This document shows positions 9,160 to 19,790 of a DNA stretch of 58,872 bases, piece after piece. Within the stretch, counting starts at the first letter, position 1; each line of letters begins with the position of its first letter. Made by a program: the position numbers and the translations under genes. The stretch covers positions 1 to 58,872 of the forward strand of contig JAAYEC010000061.1 in the NCBI GenBank assembly GCA_012728915.1, given 5' to 3'. The notes under the pieces were generated by a model. That model searched no databases. It was not told the DNA's origin and saw nothing but the letters and a program-made list of their open reading frames with translations. Origin of the DNA: Deltaproteobacteria bacterium (GTDB lineage Bacteria > Desulfobacterota > Syntrophia > Syntrophales > UBA2192).

Positions 9160-9581
9160 CTCGCATCCCTGGGCGGTTCCGTGATCATGCCCAGCTTGTC
9201 GATTCCGGCTTTCCGGACCTCGGACATGACCTGAACCACGACCCCGTAAGGAACCTCTTTGTCGGCGCGCATGAAGAGCTCACGGTCCGTTCGCGACTTG
9301 AAGATGCTCTCGAGCTTGGCGCCCAGGTCAGGGAGCGTCGTCTTGAACTCGTTGATGAAGATCTCCTGCCTGCCGTTGATCGTGAGCACGAGTTTCTCTT
9401 CGCTGACGTTGATGCTCTTGGCCTTCACCCGGGGCAGGTTCACGTCGATCCCCATCTGCAGCATGGGCGCCGTGACCATGAAGATGATCAGGAGCACGAG
9501 CACCACGTCCACGAGCGGCGTCACGTTGATCTCGGCGAGCGGCCTGTTGCCGTTGTCGTTCCTTCGTCTGAACCGGGCCAT
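9156..9581 (-). CDS. tolR: TolR/ExbD biopolymer transport protein
   Basis: 141 aa. N-terminal cytoplasmic segment, one transmembrane helix (about residues 20-40, LVDVVLVLLIIFMVTAPM) with the essential membrane Asp (PLVDV), and a periplasmic domain. With TolQ it forms the proton channel that energises TolA. It begins 3 bp after tolQ and overlaps tolA by 4 bp. ExbD is the alternative name, but the linked tolB and pal genes settle the role. Confidence 0.95.
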   Translation of the reverse strand: MARFRRRNDNGNRPLAEINVTPLVDVVLVLLIIFMVTAPMLQMGIDVNLPRVKAKSINVSEEKLVLTINGRQEIFINEFKTTLPDLGAKLESIFKSRTDRELFMRADKEVPYGVVVQVMSEVRKAGIDKLGMITEPPRDAR

Positions 9582-9584
9582 GGC

Positions 9585-10325
9585 CTATCTCTGCAGGTAG
9601 TGCCTCTCGACGATGTTGAGGAACTCGGAGGCGAAATTGTCCATCTCCAGGGAGATGGAGCGGATTCGGTTCAAGTAGTAATTATAAAATATCACCGCCG
9701 GGATGGCCGCCGCAAGGCCGAAGGCCGTGGCGATGAGGGCCTCGGAGATACCGGGCGCCACCACGGCCAGGGTGGCCGACCCGCGCGCCCCGATCCCGCG
9801 AAAGGCGTTCATGATGCCCCACACGGTGCCGAACAGGCCGATAAAGGGGCAGGCGCTGCCGGTTGTCGCCAGAAACCCGAGCAGGCTCTCGAGCTTGGAG
9901 GTCTCCGTGCCGCAGGCGCGGTGAAGGGCGCGCTCGACGTTGTCGAGCCCCCGCATCTCGATGCCCGACGCGTCCAGGAGATCCCCCGACGCCCCCTTAG
10001 GGGCGCGGCTGATCTTCCCCAGCTCGAGGTAGCCGGCCCGGAAGACCTCTGCAATGGTGGAGTTGGGATACCGCTTCGACTCGGGCAGAACGTCGGAGAG
10101 CTTGCTCGAGTTCATGTAGGCGTCGAGAAAGAGGTTGTTCTCCTTCTCCGTCTTCGTCACAAGGCGGTACTTCATCAGGATGACGGCCCAGGAAACGATA
10201 GAGAAGATCAGAAGCGCAAGCAGGACGAACTGCACCATCGGCCCCGCATCGACGACCATCTGGAGGAGATTTCCCCGAAATTCCCCCCCGAAGTCTACGG
10301 CGGATACCGCGAAGAGAGTGCCCAT
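9585..10325 (-). CDS. tolQ: TolQ/ExbB proton channel protein
   Basis: 246 aa with three transmembrane helices (about residues 25-50, 140-160 and 180-205) and the MotA/TolQ/ExbB signature in the C-terminal half (FIGLFGTVWGIMNAFRGIG and IATAFGLAAAIPAVIFYN). First gene of the operon. A TTGACA-17-TACATA promoter lies about 220 bp upstream on the same strand. TolQR converts the proton gradient to TolA motion during outer-membrane invagination. Confidence 0.96.
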   Translation of the reverse strand: MGTLFAVSAVDFGGEFRGNLLQMVVDAGPMVQFVLLALLIFSIVSWAVILMKYRLVTKTEKENNLFLDAYMNSSKLSDVLPESKRYPNSTIAEVFRAGYLELGKISRAPKGASGDLLDASGIEMRGLDNVERALHRACGTETSKLESLLGFLATTGSACPFIGLFGTVWGIMNAFRGIGARGSATLAVVAPGISEALIATAFGLAAAIPAVIFYNYYLNRIRSISLEMDNFASEFLNIVERHYLQR

Positions 10326-10507
10326 GATGACCTCCGGACCCGGTCGGACCGCCGCCCAGATACGATGAGACGATGGGCGGAGGTTCCGGCGCCATCGTCT
10401 GCGGGAAGCGACCCTGGTTTAGAATTCCCCGCGCCGAGGCGCCGGGAATCCGGACATGCAGGGAATGCCTTTTCCTGTCAGGATGCCCGCTGACCCGCAG
10501 CAGGCTG

Positions 10508-10564
10508 CGGGGACCCGGGCAACCGTTTTCGCATACGGTGCCTATGTAAAGGATATGGTCCCCG
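10508..10564. repeat. Nested palindrome in the tolQ/pyrR divergent region
   Basis: Outer arms CGGGGACC (10508-10515) and GGTCCCCG (10557-10564) enclose inner arms GGCAACCGT (10518-10526) and ACGGTGCC (10535-10542) with one bulged base. The structure overlaps the predicted -10 and spacer of the minus-strand promoter at 10543-10571. It could be an operator or a structured RNA; it matches no riboswitch class I recognise. Confidence 0.55.
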
Positions 10565-10571
10565 ATGTCAA
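10543..10571 (-). promoter_or_regulatory. Predicted sigma-70 promoter for the tol operon
   Basis: On the minus strand, -35 TTGACA (complement of 10566-10571) and a -10-like TACATA (10543-10548) are separated by 17 bp. The transcript would have a leader of about 210 nt with a strong hairpin around 10430-10460 and no evident U tract. The -10 matches only in part, so confidence is moderate. Confidence 0.5.
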
Positions 10572-10681
10572 CCCTCTTTTCCAATGCGTAGCGGGGCCGG
10601 CGCGCGGAGACCGGTGTCCGGGGGACGGGCTGTCTTCGTCACGGTGCCGGCCCGTTCCCGGGGGCGGTCTCCATGGATTTC

Positions 10682-10710
10682 TTGACTCCGGCCTCCACCG
10701 CTGCTATAAC
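10682..10710 (+). promoter_or_regulatory. Sigma-70 promoter of the pyr operon
   Basis: -35 TTGACT (10682-10687) and -10 TATAAC (10705-10710) with a 17-bp spacer. Predicted start is about A10717, only a few bases before the PyrR-binding hairpin, which is the arrangement expected for transcription attenuation. Confidence 0.78.
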
Positions 10711-10720
10711 CGTCCCACGC

Positions 10721-11415
<695 letters not shown>

Positions 11416-11516
11416 GAAGCGCGCCGGAGGGCACGGGATCCGGGGGCCGGGGGCGCAGGGAGGCCGGCGGGGCGCCCGCCCTGCAACCGATTGACTTCCA
11501 TCCACCGGGGTTTGAC

Positions 11517-12436
<920 letters not shown>

Positions 12437-12440
<4 letters not shown>

Positions 12441-13735
12441 CCACGCTGCTCAGGGGAGGACGGGTCATCGACCCCTCCCAGAAGATCGACGACGTGATGG
12501 ACGTGCTCATCGAGGGGAATCGAATCGCCGCAACGGGGCGCAACCTCGTCGAGGACGCAAAGGGCAGAAAGAAGGATCCGGGGCTGACGGTGATCGACGT
12601 CCGGGGGAAGCTCGTCGTCCCGGGGCTCATCGACATTCACACCCACCTGCGCGAGCCGGGCTACGAGTACAAGGAAACCGTCGAATCGGGATGCGAGGCG
12701 GCCGTGGCGGGCGGCTTCACCTCGATTGCCTGCATGCCCAACACGAATCCCGTCAACGACAACCGCTCGGTGACGGAGTTCATCCTACGGCAGGCCCAAA
12801 AGGCGGGCCTCGCGACCGTCTACCCGATCGCCGCCGTGAGCCGCGGCTCCGAGGGAAAGGCGCTCACCGAGTTCGGCGACCTGAAGGAAGCGGGCGCCGC
12901 GGGCTTCTCCGACGACGGCAGGCCCGTCATGCACGCGGGGCTCATGAAGCGGGCCCTCGAGTACGCCCACTCCCTGGACCTGCCCGTCGTCGCTCATTGC
13001 GAGGACTGGCAGCTCTCGAAGGGGGGCCTCATGAACGAGGGGCTTGTCTCGACGGAGCTCGGCATGCCGGGGATCCCCACCATCTCCGAGGACATCATGG
13101 TCATGCGGGACATCCTGATCGCCGAGTACGTAGGCACCTCCGTCCACATCTGCCACGTCAGCTCAGCCGGGGCCGTGCGCATCCTCCGGCAGGCCCGGGA
13201 GCGGGGCGTGCGGGTGACGGCCGAGACCGCCCCCCAGTACCTGCTGCTCACCGACGAGGCCCTGAAGGGCTTTGACACCTCCTGCAAGGTCAACCCGCCC
13301 CTGCGCAGCGCCGAGGACGTGGCCGCCGTGCGCGCGGGCCTGCGCGACGGCACGATCGAGGTCATCGCCAGCGACCACGCCCCCCACTCCGCCATCGAGA
13401 AGGAAGTGGAGTTCGAGTACGCCGCCAGCGGCATGGTCGGGCTCGAGACCTCGCTGGGGCTCTCCTGGAAGCTTGTCGAGGAGGGCGTGCTGACGCCCTC
13501 GGAGCTCATCGCCCGGATGACGGTGAATGCCGCCCGCGTGCTGCGGATCCCGAAGGGGACTCTGAAAAAGGGGGCCGATGCCGACGTGACCGTCATCGAC
13601 CCGAAGAAGACCTGGACGGTCGATGTGCGGGCGTTCCGCTCGAAGAGCCGCAACTCCCCCTTCAACGGCTGGAAGCTCCCGGTGAAGGCCGTGCTTACCA
13701 TCGTCGGCGGGGAAATCAAGTATAGCGAGCTGTAG
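12437..13735 (+). CDS. pyrC: Dihydroorotase
   Basis: 432 aa metal-dependent amidohydrolase that cyclises carbamoyl aspartate to dihydroorotate. Metal ligands appear as DIHTH (His68, His70) followed by LREPG, with later [14 protein letters not shown] and ASDHAPH motifs typical of the longer class I dihydroorotases found beside pyrB. It is coupled to pyrB by a 4-bp overlap; recO follows after 9 bp. Confidence 0.96.
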
Positions 13736-13744
13736 TCACCTTCC

Positions 13745-14521
13745 ATGACATCCAGATCCAGTCACAAGGTGCGGGCGATCGTCCTCCGCTCGCTCGACTA
13801 CGGCGAGTCGGACCGCATCCTTACCTTTCTCACCGACGAGTTCGGCAAGCTCAAGGGCATCGCCAAGGGGGCTCGGCGCAGCAGGAGGCGCTTCGCCAAC
13901 GCCCTGGAGCCGTTCTCGCTCACCACCCTTCTGTTTTCGCGAAGGGGGCGCGGGGGGCTTGCGCTCATCGAGGGCTCCGACGTGATCCGCCACTTCGCCG
14001 GGATCCGCGAGGACCTCGACCGGACTCTCGTCGCGGCCTGCGTCTCGGAGCTGGCCGAGCACTTCTCCGTGGAGGGGAAAAAGAACCTGCCGCTCTTCGA
14101 CCTGCTCGCCGATTTTCTCGACTTCATCGACACCGGCCGGATGACCGAGGCGTCGGAGCGCTTTTTCGAGCTGCGCCTGCTGAAGGCGGCCGGATTCGAG
14201 CCCGTGCTGGACCGCTGCGTCACCTGCGGCACCCTCCTGGAAGGCATCGAGGCGCCGCAGTTCGACTGTCGGGAGGGAGGCATCCGCTGCGCCCGGTGCG
14301 CCGTCAACGGGCCCGACTTCATCCCCGTCTCGGCAGGCACCCTGCGGACACTCCTGATGGGCCGGGACATCGACTTCGAGAGGATGCCCCGCGTGGGGCT
14401 CTCGGGCCTCATGGCCCGGGAGGGCCGGGAGATCCTCGGCTGCTTCATCCGTCACCTCACGGGCCGCGAGCTCAGGTCCGTAAGCGTCCTCGCGGAGATC
14501 CGGAAACGGTACACGCCGTGA
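13745..14521 (+). CDS. recO: DNA repair protein RecO
   Basis: 258 aa. N-terminal OB fold (about residues 5-80; AIVLRSLDYGESDRILTFLT), helical middle and a zinc ribbon with CVTCG (Cys158, Cys161) and CARC (Cys182, Cys185). RecO loads RecA onto SSB-coated DNA with RecR. It closely follows pyrC but probably owes this to operon packing rather than pathway. An inverted-repeat gap separates it from glyQ. Confidence 0.93.
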   Translation: MTSRSSHKVRAIVLRSLDYGESDRILTFLTDEFGKLKGIAKGARRSRRRFANALEPFSLTTLLFSRRGRGGLALIEGSDVIRHFAGIREDLDRTLVAACVSELAEHFSVEGKKNLPLFDLLADFLDFIDTGRMTEASERFFELRLLKAAGFEPVLDRCVTCGTLLEGIEAPQFDCREGGIRCARCAVNGPDFIPVSAGTLRTLLMGRDIDFERMPRVGLSGLMAREGREILGCFIRHLTGRELRSVSVLAEIRKRYTP

Positions 14522-14522
14522 A

Positions 14523-14635
14523 GAAGAGGTTGAGAGGGTGAGAACGTGAGAAGGTGGGAGAATCAGCCCTCCGGCATCAGGCTGCCAGCCGCTCCAGGCT
14601 TCTTACCTTCTTACCCTCTCACCCTCTCTTTTTGA
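14523..14635. repeat. Intergenic inverted repeat of short words (recO-glyQ gap)
   Basis: The left arm carries GAGAGGGTGAG, AACGTGAGAAGGTG words; the right arm has the complementary CTTCTTACC, CTTCTTACCCTCTCACCC words. The arms are degenerate repeats of 8-9-nt units rather than one exact sequence. It probably acts as a transcription-terminating or processing hairpin after recO; function is inferred. Confidence 0.65.
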
Positions 14636-14664
14636 TTGACAGGCCCCCCTCTAAATGCTAGTTG
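14636..14664 (+). promoter_or_regulatory. Possible promoter of glyQS
   Basis: Perfect -35 TTGACA (14636-14641); 17 bp later lies TAGTTG preceded by TGC, resembling an extended -10 but with a poor hexamer. The position, about 90 bp upstream of glyQ and just after the hairpin, is sensible. Confidence 0.35.
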
Positions 14665-14751
14665 TCCCGGCTGACACGAACATCCCCGGATTCAAAGGAT
14701 TTTTTATCACACCCGGCGGCCTCCGGGGCCGCGTGACGGGAGGTAACGGAC

Positions 14752-15630
14752 GTGACCTTTCAGGAACTGGTTCTTTCCCTCGACAAGTACTGGGCGGGCC
14801 AGGGCTGCATCCTCCAGCAGCCCTATGACCTCGAGGTCGGCGCCGGCACGTTCAACCCGGCGACGTTTCTGCGCTCCCTGGGCCCCGAGCCCTGGAACGT
14901 GGCCTACGTGGAGCCCTCGCGGCGGCCCACCGACGGCCGCTACGGCGAAAACCCCAACCGGCTCCAGCACTACTACCAGTACCAGGTCATCATGAAGCCC
15001 TCTCCCCTGGACATCCAGGAGCTCTACCTGAACTCGCTCAGGAGCTTCGGCATCAACCCCCTGGAGCACGACATCCGCTTCGTCGAGGACGACTGGGAAT
15101 CCCCCACGGTGGGCGCCTGGGGACTGGGCTGGGAGGTGTGGCTCGACGGGATGGAGATCACCCAGTTCACCTACTTCCAGAGGGTGGGCGGCATCGATCT
15201 CAACCCCGTCTGCGCCGAGATCACCTACGGCATCGAGCGCATCGCCATGTACCTCCAGGGCATCGACAACGTCTACGAACTCGAGTGGGCCCACGGGGTC
15301 AAGTACGGCGACATCCACCACCAGGGCGAGGTGGAGTGGTCGCACTACAACTTCGAGGAAGCCGACGTCGAGATGCTCCGCAGGGTCTTCGACATGTACG
15401 AGGCCGAGGGCGTGCGGATGGCCGAGCGGGAACGGGTGCTCCCCACCTACGACTGCTGCCTGAAGTGCTCCCACACGTTCAACCTGCTCGACGCCCGGGG
15501 GGCCATCAGCGTCGCCGAGCGGACCACCTACATTGGACGCGTTCGCAACCTCGCGCGCCTGAGCGCCGAAGGCTACCTCAAGCAGCGAGAGCGGATGGGC
15601 TTTCCGCTGATGGGAAAATTCAGAAAATAG
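14752..15630 (+). CDS. glyQ: Glycine--tRNA ligase alpha subunit
   Basis: 292 aa class II aminoacyl-tRNA synthetase subunit, carrying the catalytic core that activates glycine. Typical segments include [30 protein letters not shown] and [15 protein letters not shown]. The start is GTG with GGGAGG nine bases upstream. It acts as an alpha2beta2 enzyme with glyS, which follows after a 159-bp repeat-containing gap. Confidence 0.98.
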   Translation: MTFQELVLSLDKYWAGQGCILQQPYDLEVGAGTFNPATFLRSLGPEPWNVAYVEPSRRPTDGRYGENPNRLQHYYQYQVIMKPSPLDIQELYLNSLRSFGINPLEHDIRFVEDDWESPTVGAWGLGWEVWLDGMEITQFTYFQRVGGIDLNPVCAEITYGIERIAMYLQGIDNVYELEWAHGVKYGDIHHQGEVEWSHYNFEEADVEMLRRVFDMYEAEGVRMAERERVLPTYDCCLKCSHTFNLLDARGAISVAERTTYIGRVRNLARLSAEGYLKQRERMGFPLMGKFRK

Positions 15631-15780
15631 GCATCAGGCGTGAGGCACCAGGCGTCAGGAAAAGGACAAAGGAAGAAATAGGCTACAGGCTACAGGCTTC
15701 AGGCTTCAGGCCATGAGGGAAAATGCATTTTTCCTTCTATCCCGACGCCGGATGCCTGGCGCCCGGTGCCTGAAAATCGG
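15631..15780. repeat. Intergenic inverted repeat of 'caggc' words (glyQ-glyS gap)
   Basis: The left arm is a string of AGGCATCAGGC, GTGAGGCACCAGGC words, the middle holds tandem GGCTACA and GGCTTCA units, and the right arm is the complementary GCCTGGCGCCCGGTGCCTG. Arms pair imperfectly over some 30 nt. It lies within a two-gene operon, so it is not simply a terminator; it may set the glyQ:glyS ratio or RNA stability (inference). Confidence 0.7.
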
Positions 15781-15789
15781 AGATTTTCA

Positions 15790-17862
15790 ATGGCGAAGGA
15801 ACTGTTTCTCGAGATCGGGACGGAGGAGATCCCCGCGGCCTTTCTGCCGAAGGCGATCGCGGACATGGAGGAGATGATCCGGAAAGAGCTCGCCGCGAGC
15901 CGCATCGGGCACGGAACGGTGAAGGCCGTGGCCACCCCCCGGCGCCTCGCCCTCTGTGTCGCCCGCGTGGAGGAGCGCCAGGAAGACCAGCTCATCGAGA
16001 AGCTCGGGCCCGCCCGGAAGGTCGCCTACGACGGGCAGGGCAACCCCACGAAGGCCGCCCTGGGCTTTGCGAAGGGACAGGGCATCGACATCTCCGAGGT
16101 GGAGATCATCGCAACCGACAAGGGCGAATACATCGGCGCGCGCAAGAAACTCGAGGGCGAGAAGACGGCAACCCTGCTGCCGACGCTCCTGCCGAAGTTC
16201 ATCCTCTCGATCCCCTTCAAGAAATCCATGCGCTGGATGAACCTCGAGATCCGCTTCGCCCGGCCCATCCACTGGATCGTGGCCCTCTTCGGGGGCGAGG
16301 TCATCCCCTTCAGGATCGAGAACATCGCAAGCGGCGACGCCTCCCGCGGGCACCGCTTCATGAGCCCGAGACCCTTCAGGGTGAAGGGGTACAGGGACTA
16401 CCTCGTCAAGACGCGCAGGCGCTTCGTGCTGGTCGACCCCGAGGAGCGCCGGCGCATCCTGCTCGAGGAGGCCCGGAAGGCCGCGGCGGCCGTGGGAGGA
16501 AAGATTCTCGAAAACGAGGAGCTCATCGGCGAGGTCTCCTTCCTCGTCGAGTACCCCTCGGCGGTGCTGGGCAACTTCGAGAAGGACTACCTGAAGCTCC
16601 CGAAGGACGTCCTCACCACGACGATGATCTCGCACCAGAAGTACTTCCCCGTCGTCGACGCGTCGGGCCGCCTCATGCCCCACTTCGTGACGATCAACAA
16701 CACCGTGGCGAAGGATCCCGCCGTCGTGGCCCGGGGCAACGAGAAGGTCATCCGGGCGCGCCTGGCCGACGCGGAATTCTTCTTCGAGGAGGACCAGAAG
16801 ATCCCCCTCATGACCCACTTCGAGGAGCTGAAGAAGGTCGTCTTCCACTCGGCCCTCGGAACCTCCTACGACAAGGTCATGCAGTTCCGCGAGCTGGCGG
16901 CCTGGATCGCCGACCGGGTCAACCCGGCCCTGAAGGACACGGTGGACCGCACGGCCCTGCTGGCCAAGGCCGACCTGGAGACGAAGATGGTCTACGAGTT
17001 CCCCGAGCTGCAGGGCATCATGGGGCGCGAGTACGCCCTCATCCAGGGGGAATCCCCCACCGTGGCCCGTGCCGTCTACGAGCACTACCTGCCCACCTCG
17101 GGCGGCGGTGACCTGCCGGAAACCGAGGAAGGCGCCATCGTGAGCATCGCCGACAAGACGGACACCGTCGTGGGCTTCTTCGGGATCAACGTGATCCCCA
17201 CGGGGACGGCCGACCCCTACGCCCTGCGCCGCCAGGCCCTGGGCATCATCAACATCATCCTCGACAAGGGCTACCCCCTCGAGCTTCCCGAACTCGTGGA
17301 CCGCAGCATCGCCATCCTTTCGAAGAAGTTCAGACGCAGCCCCGAGGACATCCGGCGCGATGTCCTGGAATTCTTCAAGGGCCGCTTCTCCAACCAGCTC
17401 GTCTCCCAGGGGCGCCCCTACGACGTGGTCGAGGCCGTGCTGGCCACGGGCCTGACGAGCCTCGTCCAGGCGATCCGGAAGATCGAGGCCGTCGAGGCCA
17501 CCAAGGGCGACCCCGACTTCGAGCCCCTGGCCGTGGCCTTCAAGCGGGTGAGCAACATCCTCAAGGACTTCCGGGACGGCTGCGTCGACCCCGTGCTCTT
17601 CGAACACGAGGCCGAGGGAGCCCTCCACAACGCCTACATCGAAATCCGGAAGAAGGCCGAGGCCCTCATCGAGGCGGGCAACTACAGGGAGGCCCTGCTC
17701 GAGATGGTCCGCCTGCGAAAGCCCGTGGATGCCTTCTTCGAGGCCGTCCTCGTCATGGCCAGGGACGAGAAGGTGAAGTTCAACCGCCTCTCGCTGCTCG
17801 AGGCCGTGGCGAAGCTCTTCCACAGGGTGGCGGACTTCTCGAAGATCGTGACGGAGAAATAG
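15790..17862 (+). CDS. glyS: Glycine--tRNA ligase beta subunit
   Basis: 690 aa. The N-terminus MAKELFLEIGTEEIPAAFLP is characteristic of GlyS; an HD-like region (about 300-500) and a C-terminal DALR anticodon-binding domain follow. It binds tRNA-Gly and completes the alpha2beta2 enzyme with glyQ. ATG 15790 is preferred to 15766 because it opens the conserved N-terminus. A strong bidirectional terminator follows at 17906-17946. Confidence 0.97.
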   Translation: MAKELFLEIGTEEIPAAFLPKAIADMEEMIRKELAASRIGHGTVKAVATPRRLALCVARVEERQEDQLIEKLGPARKVAYDGQGNPTKAALGFAKGQGIDISEVEIIATDKGEYIGARKKLEGEKTATLLPTLLPKFILSIPFKKSMRWMNLEIRFARPIHWIVALFGGEVIPFRIENIASGDASRGHRFMSPRPFRVKGYRDYLVKTRRRFVLVDPEERRRILLEEARKAAAAVGGKILENEELIGEVSFLVEYPSAVLGNFEKDYLKLPKDVLTTTMISHQKYFPVVDASGRLMPHFVTINNTVAKDPAVVARGNEKVIRARLADAEFFFEEDQKIPLMTHFEELKKVVFHSALGTSYDKVMQFRELAAWIADRVNPALKDTVDRTALLAKADLETKMVYEFPELQGIMGREYALIQGESPTVARAVYEHYLPTSGGGDLPETEEGAIVSIADKTDTVVGFFGINVIPTGTADPYALRRQALGIINIILDKGYPLELPELVDRSIAILSKKFRRSPEDIRRDVLEFFKGRFSNQLVSQGRPYDVVEAVLATGLTSLVQAIRKIEAVEATKGDPDFEPLAVAFKRVSNILKDFRDGCVDPVLFEHEAEGALHNAYIEIRKKAEALIEAGNYREALLEMVRLRKPVDAFFEAVLVMARDEKVKFNRLSLLEAVAKLFHRVADFSKIVTEK

Positions 17863-17905
17863 GGGCCCGGGGTTCGGGTACAGGGCTCAGAAAACGATCA
17901 GGACG

Positions 17906-17946
17906 CAAAAAAGGATCGGGACGATCATGTCTCCGATCCTTTTTTG
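17906..17946. terminator. Bidirectional intrinsic terminator between glyS and the PAS gene
   Basis: CAAAAAAGGATCGG (17906-17919) pairs exactly with CCGATCCTTTTTTG (17933-17946), loop of 13 nt. It has an A tract on one side and a T tract on the other, so it serves both converging genes. It is flanked by short complementary words (GGGGTTCGGG near 17868 and CCCCTGAACC near 17966), another degenerate outer inverted repeat. Confidence 0.9.
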
Positions 17947-17977
17947 TCGGTTTGTGTTTGCCTGGCCCCTGAACCTT

Positions 17978-18496
17978 TTACCCCGGACCCTGTCCGTCTG
18001 CCTCCCGCACGTCGTGGATCGTCAGGCGCACGAAGGCATTCACCTTCTCCGTCTCGATCAGGAAGCGGACCCGCCTGTCCCCGTTGAAGATGCCGATGTC
18101 CGCGTAGGCCGTCTTTCGGCAGGGCTCCCCCGTCTCCAGGGTGTGCGTCACGCACTGCCGGATTGCGCAGCTCCTGCAATGCTTCGTGCTGCCGCAGCCC
18201 CCGGGCTCCCTCGAATGCCGGCAGCCGATGACCTCCCCGGCCAGGTCGCCGCAGATCTCGACCTCTTCCCTGCTCATCAGCTTCCGGGCGGCCGCGTTCG
18301 CGGAGATCACCCGGGCGTTGTCCTGCACGACGAGCACGGGGGCTTCCATCTCGTCGAGGTAGTCCTGCATGGGCTGTCCGAGCTCCCGGACCATGAGCGG
18401 CAGGCAGGCCTCGCAGACGCCGTGCGACACGCCGTCGAGCTCTGAGGGCTTTGTCCGGATTTCCTTCCCGCAATAACAGCAGATGACGCGCAGCAT
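17978..18496 (-). CDS. Cysteine-rich PAS-domain protein
   Basis: 172 aa, soluble. An N-terminal zinc-ribbon-like module (CCYC at residues 6-9, CEAC at 28-31) is followed by a single PAS domain (about 42-160; PVLVVQDNARVISANAAARKLM). Inside the PAS region is a Cys cluster: Cys92, Cys101, Cys107, Cys110 (GCGSTKHCRSCAIR), plus Cys82, Cys115 and Cys126. No kinase, GGDEF or helix-turn-helix output domain is present. The Cys set could bind a metal or Fe-S centre, suggesting redox or gas sensing (inference). It is monocistronic, between a terminator and the EPS locus. ATG 18496 is chosen because conserved-looking sequence starts there. Confidence 0.82.
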   Translation of the reverse strand: MLRVICCYCGKEIRTKPSELDGVSHGVCEACLPLMVRELGQPMQDYLDEMEAPVLVVQDNARVISANAAARKLMSREEVEICGDLAGEVIGCRHSREPGGCGSTKHCRSCAIRQCVTHTLETGEPCRKTAYADIGIFNGDRRVRFLIETEKVNAFVRLTIHDVREADGQGPG

Positions 18497-18638
18497 GATC
18501 CGGCATCCTTTCCTGTCGGGGGGCGCACGCCGGCATCCCGTTCCGATCGGAACGCGCCGAAGGCGTTCCACCCGGCGCCGGAGCCTATAAACCACAGGGC
18601 GGGAAAAGATTCAAGAGGGAACTGCCGGCGGGGAATCG

Positions 18639-19790
18639 CTAATGATGCCGCCTGCCCGAGTACTCGATGATCGAGATGATCCCGGTGATCAGGAAGGCCT
18701 GGCCCACCAGCAGGATGCTGTCGATCGTTCGGGCGTTGCGCAGGGCGATGGCGCTGATCCCCAGGGTGGCGGACAGGATGTAGATAAAGAAGACGACCTT
18801 GCGCTTGTCCTTGAGCAGTTCGTAGAGCCGGTGGTGCAGGTGGTCCTTGCCGACGTAGTCGATCCATTCGCGGAAGCTGCGGACCTTGCCGGTCATGATC
18901 CGCTCGACGGTGATGTAGGTCATGTCGAAAATGAGGACCCAGAAGATGAGCACGGGCGCCGAGAAGGATACGATCTCGTTGTCCGTGACGGCCCACTCCC
19001 CCTTGACGGCGATCGCCGCCAGGACGAATCCGACGAAGGTGCTCCCCGTGTCGCCCAGGAAGATGCCCGCATCGCGCTTCATGTTGAAGTTGTAGGGAAG
19101 AAAGCCCATGCAGCTTCCGAGCATGGCGATGGCGATCCACCCCATGGTGGGCTGCTCCGTCTGGTAGGCCACGATCCCGAGAAACAGGGAGATGATGGCG
19201 GCCACCCCGGCCGCCAGGCCGTCCATCCCGTCGATGAAGTTCATGGAGTTCGTGATCCCCACGACCCACAACACCGTCAGGAGCGAGTCCAGGGCAAACC
19301 CCCAGGCCGTCTCGTTGGGGAAGAGGTCGAGGAGGATCCCCTCCCGGATCATGACCGCCACGACCAGGAGCTGGACGAGGAGCTTCCAGCGCGCCGGGAT
19401 GTCTCGCCAGTCGTCGATGACGCTGACGATCGCCACGACGATGCCCCCCGCAAGCACGACGAGCATCTGGTGATCGAGGATCATGTTGGCGAACAGTGAG
19501 GCGTTGAAGGCCAGGATGATCGCCAGCCCGCCCAGCAGCGGCGTGCTGCGCCTGTGAATCTTCCGACCCCCCGGGACATCCACGATGTCGAGCCGCGTAG
19601 CGACCCACATGATGAACGGGGTGAGCGCCCCCGCGAGACTGCACGACAGCAGCAGGATGTAGAGCCAGCGCTTGCCGATCTCGAAGAAGTACCCGCTGAA
19701 GTGCGGGATGACGAGCAGGCACGAGGCGGCCGTCGCCACGGACCAGAAGATCCGCCGCGGGAGGTTCTGCCTGAACGGAGCGCTCAACAT
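18639..19790 (-). CDS. WecA/MraY-family undecaprenyl-phosphate sugar-1-phosphate transferase
   Basis: 383 aa polytopic membrane protein with about ten helices. Glycosyltransferase family 4 (PNPT) motifs are clear: SVIDDWRD (Asp126-Asp127), NSMNFIDGMDGLAAG (184-195) and FLGDTGSTF. Such enzymes transfer GlcNAc-1-P or a related sugar phosphate to undecaprenyl phosphate and start O-antigen or EPS units. WecA-type rather than MraY is favoured by the glycan-locus context. Its start overlaps the upstream aminotransferase by 7 bp, and it is the last gene of that run. Confidence 0.92.
   Translation of the reverse strand: MLSAPFRQNLPRRIFWSVATAASCLLVIPHFSGYFFEIGKRWLYILLLSCSLAGALTPFIMWVATRLDIVDVPGGRKIHRRSTPLLGGLAIILAFNASLFANMILDHQMLVVLAGGIVVAIVSVIDDWRDIPARWKLLVQLLVVAVMIREGILLDLFPNETAWGFALDSLLTVLWVVGITNSMNFIDGMDGLAAGVAAIISLFLGIVAYQTEQPTMGWIAIAMLGSCMGFLPYNFNMKRDAGIFLGDTGSTFVGFVLAAIAVKGEWAVTDNEIVSFSAPVLIFWVLIFDMTYITVERIMTGKVRSFREWIDYVGKDHLHHRLYELLKDKRKVVFFIYILSATLGISAIALRNARTIDSILLVGQAFLITGIISIIEYSGRRHH

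Noticed and set aside
10508-10564. Riboswitch (c-di-GMP, SAM, preQ1 or guanidine type)
   Set aside because: The nested palindrome does not show the conserved loop sequences of these classes; left as an unexplained palindrome.
14523-15780. CRISPR array
   Set aside because: The repeated words are short, adjacent and complementary between arms, with no regular repeat-spacer spacing and no cas gene in the window.
15787-17823. Very long open frame antisense to glyS
   Set aside because: Mirrors glyS codon positions; no family resemblance, whereas GlyS is complete.
18639-19790. Assignment as MraY of peptidoglycan synthesis
   Set aside because: No mur/fts neighbours; the glycan-locus context fits a WecA-type enzyme.
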